This document shows, piece after piece, positions 7,296 to 15,374 of a DNA stretch of 64,000 nucleotides. The translations under genes were made by a program, and so were the position numbers. The stretch is from the NCBI RefSeq assembly GCF_040253635.1, contig NZ_JBEJGX010000003.1, forward strand, positions 7,775,501 to 7,839,500. Reading direction: 5' to 3'. Source of the DNA: Streptomyces sp. Edi2 (GTDB taxonomy: Bacteria > Actinomycetota > Actinomycetes > Streptomycetales > Streptomycetaceae). The notes under the pieces were generated by a model that saw only the letters and a list, made by a program, of their open reading frames with translations, did no database searches and was not told where the DNA came from. Each line of letters opens with the position of its first letter. Within the stretch, counting starts at the first letter, position 1.

Positions 7296-8456
7296 TCAGG
7301 TGAGCGGTTCCGCGGCAGCCAGGTAGCCGGCGAGCATGGCGCGGGCGACGTCGCGGATCCGCTCGTCGGGGGGCAGGAACGTGGGCGAGTGCAGTTGCTC
7401 GGTGCCCCCGTGGGTGCCGACGAACAGCATCAGCGACGGCAGCTGCGCACAGAAGAAGGAGAAATCGTCGGAGCCGGCGGAGCGCAGGTCGTCACCGGCG
7501 CTCAGACCGAGCGTGCCGAGCAGCGGTCTCGTGGCGGCGGTCAGATCCGGGTCGTTGTCGAGCACGGGCTCTCCACGGGTGATGTCCACCTGCGCGGTGC
7601 AGCCATGGGTCTGTGCCACCAGTCCGGCGACCTCCGCCAGCCGGGTGTGCAGCATCTCGCGGTCGTCGTTGCCCAGCGCGCGCAATGTGCCGCGGGCTTC
7701 GGCGGTGCCGGGGATGACGTTGGCGGCGGTACCGGCCGCGAGGGTGCTGACCGTGAGCACTACGTGGGACATGGGGTCGGTACCGCGGCTGACCAGACTC
7801 TGCAGGGCGACGACGATATGGGCCAGGGTGACGACGGGGTCGCGGGTGAGGTGCGGGTAGGCGGCGTGGCCGCTGCGGCCCCGGACCGTGATCGTGAATT
7901 CGTCGGCCGAGGCGTTGACGCCGCCGGGGGTGCAGGCGACGGTGCCGGCCGGGAGCAGTGGCTGCACATGCGCTCCGATCACCGCCCGGCACTCCTCCCG
8001 GCCGAGGATGCCGTCCTCGACGATGTCCCGGGCGCCGGAAGGGTAGGTCTCCTCCCTCGGTTGCAGGACCGCCAGCAGGGGGGCCGGGCCGCCGGTCCGG
8101 TCGACGGCCCGGGCAAGGGCGGTGAGCGCGGCCAGGTGCACGTCGTGGCCGCAGGCGTGCATGAGGCCGGGGTGTTCGGACGTCCATGCCGCGCCGGTCT
8201 TCTCCTGTACCGCCAGGGCATCGAGTTCGGCGCGGACGGCAACGGCGGGGCCCGGGCCGCCGATCCGGAGAACGGCACCGGTGTCCGCGACCTTGGTGGT
8301 GGAGCCTGCGGGCAGTGCGGCGAGCACGAGGTCGCGGGTGGAGGCTTCGGCGCCGGACAGGCAGGGGCGGGCGTGGATGCGGTGGCGCAGTGCGGCGGCG
8401 GCCGGCAGTTCCTCTTCGAGCGCGGCGGCCAGCGCGGTCAGGTGATCGCCGGTCAT
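7296..8456 (-). CDS. M20 family metal-dependent amidohydrolase
   Basis: This 386-aa protein is of the M20D type (hippurate or indole-acetyl-amino-acid hydrolase like). Metal-binding motifs are MHACGHDVHLAAL (His100, Cys102, His104), the EE pair in PREETYPSGA, and SAGSDDFSFF near the C terminus. The dimerisation domain follows FTITVRGRSGHAAYPH. It hydrolyses an N-acyl or amide bond, with an unknown substrate. Its ATG overlaps the stop of the upstream amidohydrolase by 4 bp (ATGA), so the two are translationally coupled. With a ligase and a second amidohydrolase in the same operon, a glutamyl-amide or acyl-amino-acid intermediate is a reasonable guess. Confidence 0.88.
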   Translation of the reverse strand: MTGDHLTALAAALEEELPAAAALRHRIHARPCLSGAEASTRDLVLAALPAGSTTKVADTGAVLRIGGPGPAVAVRAELDALAVQEKTGAAWTSEHPGLMHACGHDVHLAALTALARAVDRTGGPAPLLAVLQPREETYPSGARDIVEDGILGREECRAVIGAHVQPLLPAGTVACTPGGVNASADEFTITVRGRSGHAAYPHLTRDPVVTLAHIVVALQSLVSRGTDPMSHVVLTVSTLAAGTAANVIPGTAEARGTLRALGNDDREMLHTRLAEVAGLVAQTHGCTAQVDITRGEPVLDNDPDLTAATRPLLGTLGLSAGDDLRSAGSDDFSFFCAQLPSLMLFVGTHGGTEQLHSPTFLPPDERIRDVARAMLAGYLAAAEPLT

Positions 8457-9601
8457 GCTTGGTCCTCCAGCCGGTAGACGCGGCGGGCGTTGTCGTGGCC
8501 GATCATGCGCACCACTTTGAGTGCTTCCTCGACGTCCCACTCCCCGCTCTCGGTCCACGCGGCGAGAGTCCTGGCCATGCCGCGACGCCACAGCAGGGCG
8601 CCGAGGTGATGCAGTTCCGGCGGCCCCCAGGCGTCGGAGGAGAAGAGGATCTTGGCGAAGGGGGCGAGTTCCAGCGATTCGGCGATGACGGCGTCGGAGC
8701 GTACGCCGGTGTAGTTGATGCCGAGGCCGACGTCGAAGTACACGTGCGGGAACACCTGGGCGAGGTAGCCCGCGTTGCGCTGGAAGGGGTAGCAGTGCAA
8801 CAGCAGCAGGTCGGTGCCGTGCGGTTCCACGTTCTTGATGAACCGGGTGAGCAACAGCGGGTCGCAGCGGTGGAGTTCGACGTCCGGGTCGCCGTAGCCG
8901 GCGTGCAGCTGGATCGGCAGACCGCGGTCGACACCGCACCACAGGGCGAAGCGCAGCAGCACCGGGTGGCTGACGCGGACGGTGCCGGTGGCTTCGCACT
9001 CGGCCAGCCAGGCGTCTGCCGCGGCGGTCACCTCGTGGTCGTGGGGGCGGGCGGGGTCGAAGTCGAAGCCGTGGCGGTAGGCGACGATGCTCTTGAGGCC
9101 GACCGCGGTGGCCGAGCGGGCGGCCAGGGTTTCCCGGAACCGGTCGGGGAGCTCGGCGGCGGTGACACCGGCGCGCACCACGTCCTCCAGCACGGTTTCC
9201 AGGCGCACCACCTCGTCTACGGGGCGCCCGGAGGCGGCCGCCATGCCCTGAGGGCCGAGGATGTCCTCGCCCTTGTAGCCGGTCTCCAGCAGATAGTGGC
9301 CGATGCCGGAGGCGTCGAGCAGTCTGCGGTTGACCTCGTCGGTGCCGAGTTCGGTGCGCCGGGCCACGTACGTCTCGGGGTCGGCGTGGGGTTCGAGGCC
9401 GAGGACCGGGGCGCACCAGCGGCGGACGGCGAAGCCGATCTGCGAGTCGAACTGGGTCATCCACGGCGGGATCGGGCGGTCGGACTCGGTGAGCATCTGT
9501 TCCAGGGCACCGCGGTCGGCGTCGTTGCGGAGGGCGCCGTGGACGTGGTGGTCCACCAGGGGGAGCCGGGCGATTTCTGCGAGGAGCCGTTCAGTAGACA
9601 T
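8453..9601 (-). CDS. amidohydrolase-2 family protein, FluG N-domain type
   Basis: This 382-aa TIM-barrel amidohydrolase has the metal motif LVDHHVHG (Asp17, His19, His21), IQLHAGYGDPD, LLLHCYPFQRNAGYLA and the late Asp in FSSDAWGPPE. Its start lies 11 bp inside the end of the glutamine-synthetase-like gene. In fungal FluG, an amidohydrolase of this type and a glutamine-synthetase-like domain are one polypeptide; here they are adjacent, overlapping genes. The pair probably forms and cleaves a gamma-glutamyl amide, or acts on a related amine. The substrate is not evident from the sequence. The overlap fixes the ATG start. Confidence 0.85.
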   Translation of the reverse strand: MSTERLLAEIARLPLVDHHVHGALRNDADRGALEQMLTESDRPIPPWMTQFDSQIGFAVRRWCAPVLGLEPHADPETYVARRTELGTDEVNRRLLDASGIGHYLLETGYKGEDILGPQGMAAASGRPVDEVVRLETVLEDVVRAGVTAAELPDRFRETLAARSATAVGLKSIVAYRHGFDFDPARPHDHEVTAAADAWLAECEATGTVRVSHPVLLRFALWCGVDRGLPIQLHAGYGDPDVELHRCDPLLLTRFIKNVEPHGTDLLLLHCYPFQRNAGYLAQVFPHVYFDVGLGINYTGVRSDAVIAESLELAPFAKILFSSDAWGPPELHHLGALLWRRGMARTLAAWTESGEWDVEEALKVVRMIGHDNARRVYRLEDQA

Positions 9602-10898
9602 TGCGGACCTTCCGAATGCGTGCCGCGTCGTCCAGGCCGTTGAGCTGGGCGAGCTCGGAGCGTTTGACCGAGAGCTGAGTGGCCAGCAGGCGTGGGTCGA
9701 ACCAGGACCGGACGACGTGGTCCTTCTCCAGGGCCTCCAGGGCCTCGTCGAGGGTGGCGGGCAGGGGCGGCGCCATCGCGAGCTGGGACCGGTCGGTGTC
9801 CTCGGGCCACACGGTGGGCTCGTCGTAGTCCCCGGACAGGCCGGCCAGGCCGGCGCGGACAAGGGCGGCCAGGGCGAGCCAGGGGTTGGCTGTGGCATCG
9901 GCGGCACGGTATTCGAGGTTGAACTGCGCGGCCGGGCCGGAGCTGCCGAGTCCGGTGGTGGGGCAGATACGCAGCAGCGCTTCGCGGTTGTGCTCGGCCA
10001 GGAACACCCCGCCGGCGCTCCAGCGGTTCGGGGTCAGGCGCAGGAAGGACACCGGGCTCGGTGCGGTCAGGGCCGTGAGGGCCGGGGCATGGGCCAGGAC
10101 GCCGGCACTGAAGCGGGCACCGAGGGCGGAGAGCCGGCCGGGGCGCTGCGGGTCGTACAGCGCGGGGCGGCCGTCGGCATCGCGCAGACTCAGGTGGATG
10201 TGGACGCCGTTGCCCACGCCGTCGGCGTCCAGGAGCGGCGCGAAGGTGACGGGCAGGCCACGGCGGCGTGCCAGGTCGCGGACGAGTTCCTTGAGGAGGA
10301 CGGCCCGGTCGGCCGCGACCGCGGCAGCGGCGGGGCGCAGGGTGACCTCGAACTGGCCGTCGCCGTACTCCGGAATCCATGTCTCCGGTTCGAGGCCGGC
10401 GTGTTCCAGCAGCCGCACCAGGTCGGTTCCGAAGGGTTCGGCCTCCCGGAAGCGCCGCAGCGAGAACGGAGCGCTCGCGGGCAGGCCGTCGAGCACGAAC
10501 TCGTGCTCGAAGGCGGCGACGACCTCCAGGCCGGTGCGTGCGCGCAGCTCCGCGAGGGTGTCCCGCAGGAAGGTGCGCGGGCAGCAGGCCCAGGGCTCCC
10601 CGTCCGGCAGTGTCTGGTCGGCGAGATAGAGCCGCATGCCTGCGGTGGCGCCGTCGGCCGGGATGTCGACGGCGGTGCCGGGGTCGGGGAGCAGTCGCAG
10701 ATCACCACGGGACCCGAAGACGTTGTCGGGGGCGATCGGGCCGAACGAGGAGATCGCGAGGTTCGCGGGAACCCAGCCGGTGCCGCTGCGCAGGAGGGTG
10801 TCGTGTTCGGAAGACGGCACGGCCCGTCCTCGTACCTGGCCGGCCAGGTCGCAGGTGGCGACGAAGGCGGTCGCGTAGTCGTCGGCGCGGGGAGTCAT
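9591..10898 (-). CDS. glutamine-synthetase-like ligase (FluG C-domain / GlnA-like)
   Basis: This 435-aa protein has the catalytic core of glutamine synthetase: FEHEFVLDG (Glu131, Glu133), IPEYGDGQFEVT (Glu177, Glu184), the NGVHIHLS loop (230-237), RWSAGGVFLAEHNREALLRI and QFNLEYRAADATANPW. The N-terminal beta-grasp region is short, and the chain lacks the C-terminal adenylylation-loop features of housekeeping GlnA. It is therefore more likely a gamma-glutamyl ligase for an amine, as described for other Streptomyces GlnA-like enzymes. Its ATG overlaps the permease stop by 4 bp, and its end overlaps the amidohydrolase start, giving tight coupling. Confidence 0.88.
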   Translation of the reverse strand: MTPRADDYATAFVATCDLAGQVRGRAVPSSEHDTLLRSGTGWVPANLAISSFGPIAPDNVFGSRGDLRLLPDPGTAVDIPADGATAGMRLYLADQTLPDGEPWACCPRTFLRDTLAELRARTGLEVVAAFEHEFVLDGLPASAPFSLRRFREAEPFGTDLVRLLEHAGLEPETWIPEYGDGQFEVTLRPAAAAVAADRAVLLKELVRDLARRRGLPVTFAPLLDADGVGNGVHIHLSLRDADGRPALYDPQRPGRLSALGARFSAGVLAHAPALTALTAPSPVSFLRLTPNRWSAGGVFLAEHNREALLRICPTTGLGSSGPAAQFNLEYRAADATANPWLALAALVRAGLAGLSGDYDEPTVWPEDTDRSQLAMAPPLPATLDEALEALEKDHVVRSWFDPRLLATQLSVKRSELAQLNGLDDAARIRKVRNVY

Positions 10899-12373
10899 GA
10901 GGTCACCTTCATGCTGTCGGCGGCAGGAGGCTCAGGGTTCTGTTCCTGGCGGGGGCCCTGAGACCCGTTCATTTCACTGGTGAGACGGGCGCCGATGCGC
11001 CCGGCGAGGGAGGGGGCGAGGAGGACCACGGCGAGTCCTGTCGCGCACCAGGCGGCGGCGATCCAGGGGAAGTAGCTGTAGGGCGCGCCCTGGCCGGTGG
11101 ACTGTTGGTAGAAGACGAAGCAGAGGTAGCCCAGACCGGCGAGCGGGATGACCAGTTCGCGGCGGGGGATGGCGTTGCGGTGCGAGAGGGTGAAGACGAT
11201 CACGCCGACACCGGCTACGGCGTACGCCACCAGGACGCAGAGCACGCCGATGGTCGCGTACCAGTAGTAGGTGTCGAAGGCGGTGGTGCCCAGGCCGTAC
11301 ATGACGGCCGTGATCGCGGCGGCCAGGGCCCCGCACAGCCACAAGGCCCTGGTGGGGGCGCCGGTGACCGGCTCGGTGCGGGCGAGCCCGGCCGGACCGA
11401 AGCCGTCCCGGGCCAGCGCCGAGACCATGCGGGCCGCGGCGGCGGACGAGGACAGTGCGGCGGCGAAGGCGGAGGCGACCGCGGTGAAGGCGACGACGAG
11501 CGAGAACCAGGTGCCGAGGTAGCTGCCGGAGAGCGTCACCAGGGCCGATTCCGCCCCGGCGAACTGCCGCACGCCCTTGTCATCGGTGCCGAACCCTATG
11601 GACTGGACGAACATCATCAGGACGTACAGAACACCGGTGAGCAGCACACTGCCCGCCAGGGCGCGCGGGATGTTGCGCCGGGGATCGTCGGTCTCTTCGC
11701 CCAGTGACGCGCACGCCTCGAAGCCCGCCCAGGACAGGAAGGCGAAGACGGTTGCCGTCATGATGGCGCCGAAGCTGGCTGTGCCGGGGGTGAAGACCGA
11801 CAGGTCGAAGGACTGGTGGCGGGGCGCCGAACCGGTGCCGGTACGCCCGATGACGACAAGGGCGAGGACCAGCATGGCCGCGATGCCGAGGCCTTCGGCG
11901 ATCAGCAGGGTGCGGGCGGTGAGGCGGGTGTCACGGGAGTTGAGCAGGGTGACGCCCAAGGCGGCAACGACCGTGACGACCGCCCATGGGCCGGTGGAGG
12001 TCATGCCCAGAGCGTGCAGAAAGGCATGGGCGAAGACCCCGGTCGCGGCGAGCGTGCACACCAGGAAGGCGAGGTAGGTGCCGAGCAGGGCGAACCCGCC
12101 GAAGAAGCCGGCGCGGGGCCCGATGGTGGCTCCGGCCAGGGCATAGACGGAGCCGGCGTGGTGGAAGTGCTGGGTCAGCCGCCAGAAGCCGTAGCCCACG
12201 AGGCCGACACCGAGCAGGCCGAGCAGGAAGACCAGGGGCACGGCCTTTCCCACGGTGGCCGCGACGCCGGCCCCGTTGAGGCCCATCGCCAGTGTCGGCC
12301 CCATGAGGCCGACGGAGAGGGCCAGCGCTTCCCACAGTCGTAGTGTGCGTGAGGTTTGAGGGTGATCGGGCAC
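10895..12373 (-). CDS. APC-superfamily amino acid/amine permease
   Basis: This 492-aa membrane protein has about 12 hydrophobic segments and APC signatures: LSVGLMGPTLAMGLNGAG near the N terminus, FAFLSWAGFEACASLGEETDDPRRNIPRA in the middle, and AALSSSAAAARMVSALARDG later. It imports a substrate for the enzymes encoded downstream. The start is GTG 12373, with GGGAG seven bases upstream, and the family pattern begins with that frame. It is the first gene of a five-gene operon (permease, ligase, two hydrolases, aminotransferase). The RpiR regulator gene lies just upstream on the same strand, with a 106-bp gap. Confidence 0.9.
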   Translation of the reverse strand: MPDHPQTSRTLRLWEALALSVGLMGPTLAMGLNGAGVAATVGKAVPLVFLLGLLGVGLVGYGFWRLTQHFHHAGSVYALAGATIGPRAGFFGGFALLGTYLAFLVCTLAATGVFAHAFLHALGMTSTGPWAVVTVVAALGVTLLNSRDTRLTARTLLIAEGLGIAAMLVLALVVIGRTGTGSAPRHQSFDLSVFTPGTASFGAIMTATVFAFLSWAGFEACASLGEETDDPRRNIPRALAGSVLLTGVLYVLMMFVQSIGFGTDDKGVRQFAGAESALVTLSGSYLGTWFSLVVAFTAVASAFAAALSSSAAAARMVSALARDGFGPAGLARTEPVTGAPTRALWLCGALAAAITAVMYGLGTTAFDTYYWYATIGVLCVLVAYAVAGVGVIVFTLSHRNAIPRRELVIPLAGLGYLCFVFYQQSTGQGAPYSYFPWIAAAWCATGLAVVLLAPSLAGRIGARLTSEMNGSQGPRQEQNPEPPAADSMKVTS

Positions 12374-12479
12374 AACGCGCTCCCGAGCAGAAGGGGGGGC
12401 CGCATGGATGTGGCCCGAGACACCCTCATGAAATATTCGTTGCAAGTGGCGCGTCAAGAGTGTCGGTGAAATGAATTTT

Positions 12480-13412
12480 TCAGGAGGTGCCGGCTTCCCC
12501 GGACCACTCCTCCTCCGCGGCCCGCATTCGCTCGTCGGCCGCCGGTCCCAGGCGTGCATGCACGGCGGCAACCAGGGTGTCGACGAGAGCCAGGGGGGCG
12601 ACGATGCTGTCGAACGGACTGGGTGCCTCGACGCGCGCGGGGAGCACCACATCGGCGAACTCGGCCACCGGTGAGAGCCACGGGTCGGTGAACAGCACCA
12701 CCTTGGCCCCGCGTTCGTGTGCGTACCGGGCGAGTCGCACGGTGTCCTCCTGGTAGCGGCGGAAGTCGAAGACCACGCACACGTCCCGTCGGCTCAGGTC
12801 GAGGCGGAATCCCGCATCGCGCCCCGGCGCCGCGGTGTGCACGAGGGTCCCCGGACGCAGCAGCCGCAGGTGCAGGTCGAGGTACTCGGCCAGGAGCTGC
12901 GAAAAACGCCCGCCGAAGCATGCGATCCGCTTGGCGGGGTCGCAGATCAAACCGACCGCCTGATCGAACTCCTGCTCGGGGAGGGCCGTGAACGTCTGGC
13001 TCAGCGTCGCGCTGCTCACCTGCTGCGCCGCCTCGACCAGTTCGGAGGTGGGGGAGTCCGCGTCGATCACCGGGGCCAGGGTCAGCGGCGAGGCATGACG
13101 CGCCTGTACCTCCTCGCGCAGCGACTGCTGGAAGTGCCGGTAGCCGTCGAAGCCGAGCCGGGCGACGAACCGCACCACGGTGGGTGCACTGACACCGGCC
13201 TGGGAGGCGAGCCCCGAGGCGGACTCCAGCCCGGCCGCCGGGTAATTGGCCGTCAGCGCCCGGGCGATCTTCCGCTCGGCAGGAGACAGGCCGCCCTCGA
13301 ACCGCCGCACCCGCTCGGCCACGGTCGCCCCCGAACCGGCGTCGCGCCCCGCCGGGTCCGAGTCCGTGCCGCCCTCTGTGTGGTTGCTGTGCTCTGCGGC
13401 CCGACCAGCCAT
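12480..13412 (-). CDS. MurR/RpiR-family transcriptional regulator
   Basis: This 310-aa regulator has an N-terminal HTH_6 domain (about 30-110; LSPAERKIARAL, VSAPTVVRFVARLGFDGYRHFQQ). A SIS sugar-binding-type domain follows (about 135-275; RIACFGGRFSQLLAEYL, VVLFTDPWLSPVAEFADVVL). Family members usually sense phosphosugars, but several in actinomycetes control amino acid or amine catabolism. Its position just upstream of the permease operon, on the same strand, suggests local control. A TPP riboswitch on the opposite strand begins about 180 bp upstream of its start, so its promoter and the riboswitch promoter must be close and divergent. Confidence 0.88.
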   Translation of the reverse strand: MAGRAAEHSNHTEGGTDSDPAGRDAGSGATVAERVRRFEGGLSPAERKIARALTANYPAAGLESASGLASQAGVSAPTVVRFVARLGFDGYRHFQQSLREEVQARHASPLTLAPVIDADSPTSELVEAAQQVSSATLSQTFTALPEQEFDQAVGLICDPAKRIACFGGRFSQLLAEYLDLHLRLLRPGTLVHTAAPGRDAGFRLDLSRRDVCVVFDFRRYQEDTVRLARYAHERGAKVVLFTDPWLSPVAEFADVVLPARVEAPSPFDSIVAPLALVDTLVAAVHARLGPAADERMRAAEEEWSGEAGTS

Positions 13413-13592
13413 TCGCGTCCCCTCTCCGACCTGCGTGACGCCACGATCGTGACACAGCCCGGAAATCGGGCGCCGCAGCGGAGCATGGGGGTTCCGGGGC
13501 CGGCCTTGCCCTCCGGGGGGCGGCGGAAAAAGTATGGATAACCTGTTCCATCCTCTTCCATCCTCTTTGTCTGGGGGTATCCTGAAATCAGG

Positions 13593-13764
13593 CCTACGGG
13601 GCGAGCGAGGGAGTCCGACCGGACGGGCCTCGGAGAAGGCAGCTCTGGTTGCCGCCGAGGACAGGAAGAATGGCCGGGCTGAGAGGCCGGAAGGTCGTGA
13701 GACCGGACGGCGACCCCTAGCACCTGATCCGGACCATGCCGGCGAAGGGAGCCCACCTCGTAGG
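13593..13764 (+). ncRNA. TPP riboswitch (THI element), orphan and antisense to neighbouring genes
   Basis: The plus strand carries the two conserved blocks of the thiamine pyrophosphate aptamer. GGGCTGAGAGG lies at 13678-13688, and the CACCTGATCCGGACCATGCC block runs straight into GGCGAAGGGA, ending at 13750. Helix P1 forms between CCTACGGGGCGAGC (13593-13606) and GCCCACCTCGTAGG (13751-13764), with one G-U pair and two mismatches. Between the blocks are a P4-type hairpin (GGTC-gtga-GACC) and a long extra hairpin built on CCTCGG/CCGAGG in the P2/P3 arm. TPP binding normally represses thiamine genes, yet no thiamine gene follows: 32 bp downstream lies the 3' end of the GMC oxidoreductase on the other strand. 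No expression platform was recognised. Confidence 0.88.
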
Positions 13765-13796
13765 TCGTCGGTGTGCGTGGAGCCGCGGTGCGTGGA

Positions 13797-15359
13797 TCAG
13801 TCGCTGCGCATCAGATCCGCACACTTCTCCCCGATCATCATCGTGGTGATGCAGGGGTTCACGGCCGGCAGGAACGGCATCACCGACGCGTCGGCCACCC
13901 GCAGGCCGGTCACGCCCTTGACGCGCAAGTGGGGGTCGAGGGGCGTCGCCTGATCGTCGGGGGCACCCATCTGGACGGTGCACGCGGGGTGGTAGACCGT
14001 GTTGTGCGTGGTGCGGAGGTAGTCGAAGAGGTCGGCGTCGGAGTGGGTCGACGGGCCGGGGGCGAGTTCGGTACCGGCCCACTGGACCATGGGCGTCTGG
14101 GAGACGATCTCGCGGGCGAGGCGCAGGCCGTGGGTCATGACGCGGATGTCGTGGTCGTGGGTGAAGTACCGCGGGTCGACCTTGGGCTTGTCGCGGAAGT
14201 CGCGGGTGCGCAGCCGGACCGTGCCCAGCGAGCGGGCGCGGGTGACGTTCGGGGTGAGGCAGAAGGCGTTCTCCGAGGTGGGGTAGCCGTGGCGGTAGGT
14301 GTTCATGTCGAACGGCACCTGGCCGTAGTGGAACATCAGGTCCGGGCGGGCGAGGCCGGGTTCGGTGTTCGTGAAGATGCCGATCTCCCACCACTGGGTG
14401 GACGAGTTGACCATGGGCTGCTTGGCGTCCCACATGATCACGCCCTCCGGGTGGTCCTGGAGGGAGGAACCGACGCCGGGGGAGTCGACGATCGGCTCGA
14501 CACCGGTGGCCCGCAGATGGGTGGCCGGGCCGATACCGGAGAGCATCAGGAGTTTCGGGGAGTCGATGGCGCCGCAGCAGACGACGGTCTCACGGCGGGC
14601 GTTGACGGTGCGGGTGTGGATCAGGTCGGGGGCGAGGTAGTCCACGCCGGTGCAGTGCCGGGCGGAGTCGAAGTTCAGGCGCTTGGCCCGGAGACCGGTG
14701 CGTATCTCCAGGTTCCGGCGGGTGCCCATGAGGGGGTGGAGGTAGGACACCGAAGCGGAGGAACGGGTGCCGTCCGGGCGGCAGTTGATCTGGAACCAGT
14801 TCGCACCCCGGACGACGGTCTGACCGGTGTTGAACGGGGTGGTCGGGATGCCGGCCGCCACGCAGGCCTCCAGGAGCGCCACCCCGCACGGGTCGTGGGG
14901 CGGGACGGTGCGCAGGGTGACCGGGCCGCTGCGGCCGTGGTGGTCACCGGGGGCGTCGTTGTTCTCCAGCCGCTGGTAGAGCGGGAAGCAGTCGGCCGCG
15001 CTCCAGCCCGTACAGCCCATCGCGGCCCATTCGTCAAGGTCCTCGGCCGGGGCCCAGAAGGCGATACAGGAGTTGTGCGAGGAGCAGCCGCCGAGCACCT
15101 TGGCGCGGGCGTGCCGCATGAAGCTGTTGCCGTTCTCCTGCGGCTCGACCGGATAGTCCCAGTCGTATCCGGACTCCAGCAGCCCCATCCAGCGGTCCAG
15201 GCGCAGCACGTTCTCGTCACCGACGTCGGAGGGGCCGGCCTCCAGCAGGCAGACGGTGGCCGTCGGGTCCTCGCTGAGCCGGGCCGCCACGACGGCGCCG
15301 GCCGTGCCGCCGCCGACCACGACATAGTCGAACTCGTCCACAGGGGCCTCTTGGGGCAT
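13797..15359 (-). CDS. betA: GMC oxidoreductase, choline dehydrogenase-like
   Basis: This 520-aa FAD enzyme of the glucose-methanol-choline family probably oxidises choline or a related alcohol. The ADP-binding motif is DYVVVGGGTAGAVVAARLSE near the N terminus. GGCSSHNSCIAFWAPAEDLD is the first GMC signature, and GAIDSPKLLMLSGIGP is the second. The C-terminal catalytic region includes VYHPACTVQMG and NPCITTMMIGEKCADLM. It follows an APC permease and a betaine-aldehyde-type dehydrogenase on the same strand (15-bp gap to the permease), a choline-to-glycine-betaine arrangement. Its 3' end faces the TPP riboswitch, whose read-through would be antisense to it. The symbol is by pathway context. Confidence 0.82.
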   Translation of the reverse strand: MPQEAPVDEFDYVVVGGGTAGAVVAARLSEDPTATVCLLEAGPSDVGDENVLRLDRWMGLLESGYDWDYPVEPQENGNSFMRHARAKVLGGCSSHNSCIAFWAPAEDLDEWAAMGCTGWSAADCFPLYQRLENNDAPGDHHGRSGPVTLRTVPPHDPCGVALLEACVAAGIPTTPFNTGQTVVRGANWFQINCRPDGTRSSASVSYLHPLMGTRRNLEIRTGLRAKRLNFDSARHCTGVDYLAPDLIHTRTVNARRETVVCCGAIDSPKLLMLSGIGPATHLRATGVEPIVDSPGVGSSLQDHPEGVIMWDAKQPMVNSSTQWWEIGIFTNTEPGLARPDLMFHYGQVPFDMNTYRHGYPTSENAFCLTPNVTRARSLGTVRLRTRDFRDKPKVDPRYFTHDHDIRVMTHGLRLAREIVSQTPMVQWAGTELAPGPSTHSDADLFDYLRTTHNTVYHPACTVQMGAPDDQATPLDPHLRVKGVTGLRVADASVMPFLPAVNPCITTMMIGEKCADLMRSD

Positions 15360-15374
15360 CGCGCCGTCTCCTGA

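Noticed and set aside
13773..15374. 533-codon plus-strand open frame starting just after the TPP riboswitch
   Set aside because: It is exactly antisense to the GMC oxidoreductase and is rich in Gly/Val/Arg, as expected from third-position GC bias on the opposite strand. It has no protein family features.
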